Positions 56,958 to 60,000 of a stretch of DNA of 60,000 bases are shown here, in pieces (the stretch's first letter is position 1; each line of letters starts with the position of its first letter). Under the pieces are notes generated by a model, which was not told the origin of the DNA, searched no databases, and saw only the letters and a program-made list of their open reading frames with translations. The stretch comes from Tubulanus polymorphus. Lineage: Eukaryota; Nemertea; Palaeonemertea; Tubulaniformes; Tubulanidae. The stretch lies in assembly GCF_964204645.1 (NCBI RefSeq), contig NC_134025.1, forward strand, positions 19,128,001-19,188,000, read 5' to 3'. The position numbers were made by a program, and so were the translations under genes.

Positions 56958-57420
56958 TAACCAGAGGCCCATGGGCCTGAAGCATTGGTAGATTAAACTG
57001 CGGTAAGGTATTAATTGGTTAATGCTTCACATCTGCCACAAATGTTCTATGACGATGTTGACTGGGAGGACCACAGACCTAAGAATTGAATGAATTTCAT
57101 TTTACTGTCGAACTATTCAGCCTACGCTATTTTATTGTTAAACCTCATTAATGCAATTTTGTTATAGACAAAACTAGTTTATTCTGATGTTTTCCATGAT
57201 GTCCTAGCCAAGAGATTTATATCAATCAAAATTTGTATACAAAAACCCATTTAATACAACAATTTCGGCACTTTCCCCTACACAAGATTCGCATTCAACG
57301 TACAACCTTGCAGCAATCATTTGAAATGATTATTCCAAGGTACAACTGTAAGGGTAATCTCAACTGACTGTGGTTTTTCTTGCATGAACTGTTAGGCCCT
57401 ATTGCTGAATGATGAGAACA

Positions 57421-58036
57421 ACTAGGGGTCCAGGGACACCATGCCCACTTGGGAGGTGGTTTCAAATGCTCAACAATCTAACATTTTCAATATTCAAACA
57501 AATTTCCAATACATTGTGCTAACACAATATGCTTAGGTATCAATATAATGTGGAAAAACTTTTTCCCACCTACGAATGAGTACTGATGACGCCAATATGG
57601 CTGCCAATTGCGCCATAATTGGCTGATCAAAAATACATGTCAATACAGGTCATAGGTCGGCCATCTTGAGTCCGATCGACCCAATTTTTCTTATGTTGAT
57701 GGGCCCTTGGGAGGTACAAATATACACAAACAATCAAGGTTATTGATAAAAGTGTCTTCAAAATTTCCCTCGAAAACTTCGAAAATGTGTAAAAAGTGCT
57801 GATATTGGCAAACAACAATGGCTGCCAGTCGGCCATCTTGAATCTGATAGGGCCAGTTTTTGGCCTGAAGATGTGTCTAGGGTAGATACATGTATAAACC
57901 AAATATCAAGACATTACCTTGAAGCGTCTTCAAAACTTCCAATAACTGGATTCCGTCTACGGACGAACGGACAAACGGACGGACGGACGAAAAGTGAACG
58001 CAATAGCCCGCTGGGACTAAAGTCCCAAGTGGGCTA
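57421..58036 (+). repeat. D repeat, copy 3 (short form)
   Basis: Starts GGTCCAGGGACACCATGCCCACTTGGGA, lacks most R154 units, and contains the D body from TGGAAAAACTTTTTCCCACC. It ends in a GACGGACG run, AAAAGTGAACGCAATAG and a 13-bp-stem hairpin AGCCCGCTGGGAC / GTCCCAAGTGGGCT (58004-58035). GCCCACTTGGGA near the 5' end (57443-57454) is inverted in the 3' hairpin. Confidence 0.8.
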
Positions 58037-58281
58037 AAAACGTGTAAAAAGTGCTGATTTTGGCAAACAACAATGGCTGCTAGTCGGCCATCTTGATTCT
58101 GACAGGGCCAGCTTTTGGGCTGAAGATGTGTCTAGGGTAGATACATGTGTAACCAAAATATCAAGACATTACATTGAAACGCCTTCAAAACTTCCCAAAA
58201 TAACTGGATTCCGTCTACGGACGGACGACAGACGAAAAGTGAATGCAATAGCCCACTGGGACTAAGGTCCCAAGTGGGCTA
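58037..58281 (+). repeat. D 3' segment, second copy in tandem
   Basis: Repeats D from GTGTAAAAAGTGCTG to the terminal hairpin (58250-58280), directly after the previous hairpin. This head-to-tail duplication covers only the last ~245 bp. Confidence 0.8.
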
Positions 58282-58745
58282 AAACCTACAGTAGCGGCAA
58301 ATAAGCATCGCGATATTGCAATTTACGACAAACGTGTAAATTTAATCACTGTTGTGGTGTTCAACGCATGGAAAAGATAATAGGAGTTATTTTTCCGTAG
58401 TTTACCGTTTGATTTTTCGTGTCATCATGAAATGGTTTTAACTTTAGTAAAGGCGTTCCTGCGCGATCAACTCCAAGACATAACTTACCTATACGGGTTT
58501 CAGTCATGAGTAGGCCAACTGTTCCACTGCTCCAGAAATATGTATTCTGCCGCTGAGAATTAATCCCAATTAATCTCATTGCTTCTGATAGGAGGAATAA
58601 CAGTGATATTTAAAGACTATGATATTTATATACCAGGGTTACATAAATTTATGTTTTTCTATTCAAAAGAGGCCATCCCCCATTCTTCACTGCCAATGTC
58701 GATGCGGACATATCACTACGCAATTGCTTAACCCCCTCTGATCTA

Positions 58746-59099
58746 CCACATAACTAACGAGAAAAATGCGATAGAATAACTTTTTGGGCCAATTAATCAG
58801 AAATCCAGCAACGCTATCTTGTAGGGAATAATTGAAACATTATTTTGAGTCATTTTCAGCTGTGTCTAATGTTTTACGAGAACAGAGTTACAATTTGAAG
58901 TTACTATGAAAATGAGAAGAGTCGGCGCTTTATTACTACGACTTTTGATCCATTTTACTAGCATTGGCATGACGTCATCGACGTCAACCAATGCTAAAAA
59001 TAAAATGCTGCCGGCCAGGCTTAAGAGTTAACACCTTTTTCTTTTTATGATGAAAATAAAAACCGGCCGGGCAGGTCAATACAAGTAGTATATGGTAAC
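58746..59099. other. Unassigned, no gene seen
   Basis: No reading frame of note. TGACGTCATCGACGTCAACC near 58970 is a short palindrome cluster. Confidence 0.35.
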
Positions 59100-60000
59100 G
59101 ACTTAAAACTAGAGGTCCAGGGACACCATGCCCACTTGGGAAGTGGTTCCAAATGCTCAACAATCTAACAATTTCAATATTCAACGCCCCCTGGTGACCA
59201 TATACAGAATCCAATGAACTTGAAACTCACCACAATCATAGAACATGTCAGCAGCTACGATTTTGTAATTGATTGTGATAACAAAATATGCCTCGTTACC
59301 ACTTTAATATGGAAATACTAAAGTATTCTACTATTCAACGCCCCCTGGTGACCATATTCAAAACCCAATGACCTTGAAACTCACCACAATCATAGAACAT
59401 GTCACGAACTATAACTTTGTAATTGATCATGGTAACAAAATATGCCTAGGTACCGATATAATAAGGAAATACTAAGACTAAGTTATTCTACTATTCAACA
59501 CCCCCTGGTGACCATATAGAATAACTAATGGCCTTAAAACTTGCCACAATCATAGATGATGTCATGAGCTACAACTTTGCAATTGATTGTGGTTACAAAA
59601 TATGCATTGATACGAATATAATATAGAAATACTAAGATATTGCATTATTCAACGCCCCCTGGTGGCCATATACAAAAACCAATGGCCTTGAAACTCACCA
59701 CAATCTACAACTTTCTAAATGATTGTGGTAACAAAATACGCTTAGGTATCAATATAATGTCATAATTGGCTGATGAAAATTACCTGTCTCAGGTATAAAA
59801 AATCCCTTTCCAAAGAATACCCATCACAAATTGCAATGAGAAATGATAAACCAGTAGGAAGCTACAGGACTCAGAATTTGGGCCAAAATTAACATTTTTG
59901 GGCACTAAAAAGGTCATAGGACGGCCATCTTGAGTCCGATCGACCCAATTTGTGTTATGCTGATGGGCCCTGGGGGAATTCATATATATCCGAAAGATCA
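59100..60000 (+). repeat. D repeat, copy 4, with four R154 units; runs off the window
   Basis: 5' start GGTCCAGGGACACCATG, then four R154 units (AACGCCCC-type anchors at 59183, 59337, 59497, 59651; periods 154, 160 and 154 bp). The D body follows: GTCTCAGGTATAAAAAATCCC, CAAAGAATACCCATCAC, CATCTTGAGTCCGATCGACC and GATGGGCCCTGGGGG. The 3' end lies beyond 60000. Confidence 0.85.

Larger units (their letters stand above)
56962..58745 (+). repeat. F repeat, copy 2, with nested D
   Basis: AGAGGCCCATGGGCC at the start, F blocks to about 57410, then D (57421-58281), then F resumes at about 58285 and ends at GGACATATCACTACGCAATTG (~58728). Confidence 0.75.

Overview
This window is animal genomic DNA from a repeat-dominated region. 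There is no operon structure or dense coding; almost every long reading frame belongs to a transposable element, most of them broken. Several repeat signatures resemble ones I associate with marine lophotrochozoan, especially molluscan, genomes: a repeat ending in a GGGACTAAAGTCCC hairpin, a repeat starting AGAGGCCCATGGGCC, and (ATT)n elements with subterminal inverted repeats. I infer a mollusc or related invertebrate with low to moderate confidence; no single-copy host gene is clear enough to prove it.

Layout. 1-5245: repeat debris, including fragments of an (ATT)n element family (called E here), hairpin modules, and a non-coding repeat family (D, with a ~154-bp tandem unit R154) split by a 5'-truncated CR1/L2-like LINE with a recognisable target duplication. 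5759-17016: an LTR retrotransposon of the Ty3/gypsy type with an envelope-like gene (errantivirus-like), bounded by two 784-bp LTRs with only 4 differences. Its gag, pol and env are interrupted by stops and a frame break, and ~2.3 kb of nested repeats sits inside the protease region. 17109-17613: a ~50-bp minisatellite between short inverted repeats. 17614-21985: no gene seen. 21990-25150: a second degenerate non-LTR retrotransposon (endonuclease plus RT). 25151-29400: short MITE and dispersed repeats F, G, H.

29405-42553 is the most structured part: two head-to-tail E elements, then a 3.2-kb inverted repeat (arms 31655-34868 and 39244-42486) around a minus-strand Ty3/gypsy gag-pol. Each arm carries the same nested history: an E element end, a 1.02-kb solo LTR with its CTATA target duplication, an LTR-like module with a hairpin and AATAAA, a primer-binding-site-like TTGGCACCC, and a 24-bp minisatellite.

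43576-43788 is a possible single host exon encoding an RGG-rich peptide (minus strand). 44540-52560 holds three more E-type elements abutting head to tail (E3 end, complete E4, truncated E5). E4 contains a ~30-copy 31-bp minisatellite and a fold-back palindrome; E5 is interrupted by a 1,008-bp Tc1/mariner-type transposon whose pre-insertion site is preserved in E4. 54775-56176 carries an unrecognised gene encoding paired Cys/His clusters, a coiled coil and a C-terminal domain, broken by a 77-bp tandem duplication. 56958-60000 returns to F and D/R154 repeats.

The elements give an order of events: the LINE went into D; repeats went into the gypsy element; a solo LTR landed beside or within another LTR, and that locus was then duplicated in inverse orientation; mariner went into E5. 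Boundaries stated without a target duplication or paralogous empty site are approximate.
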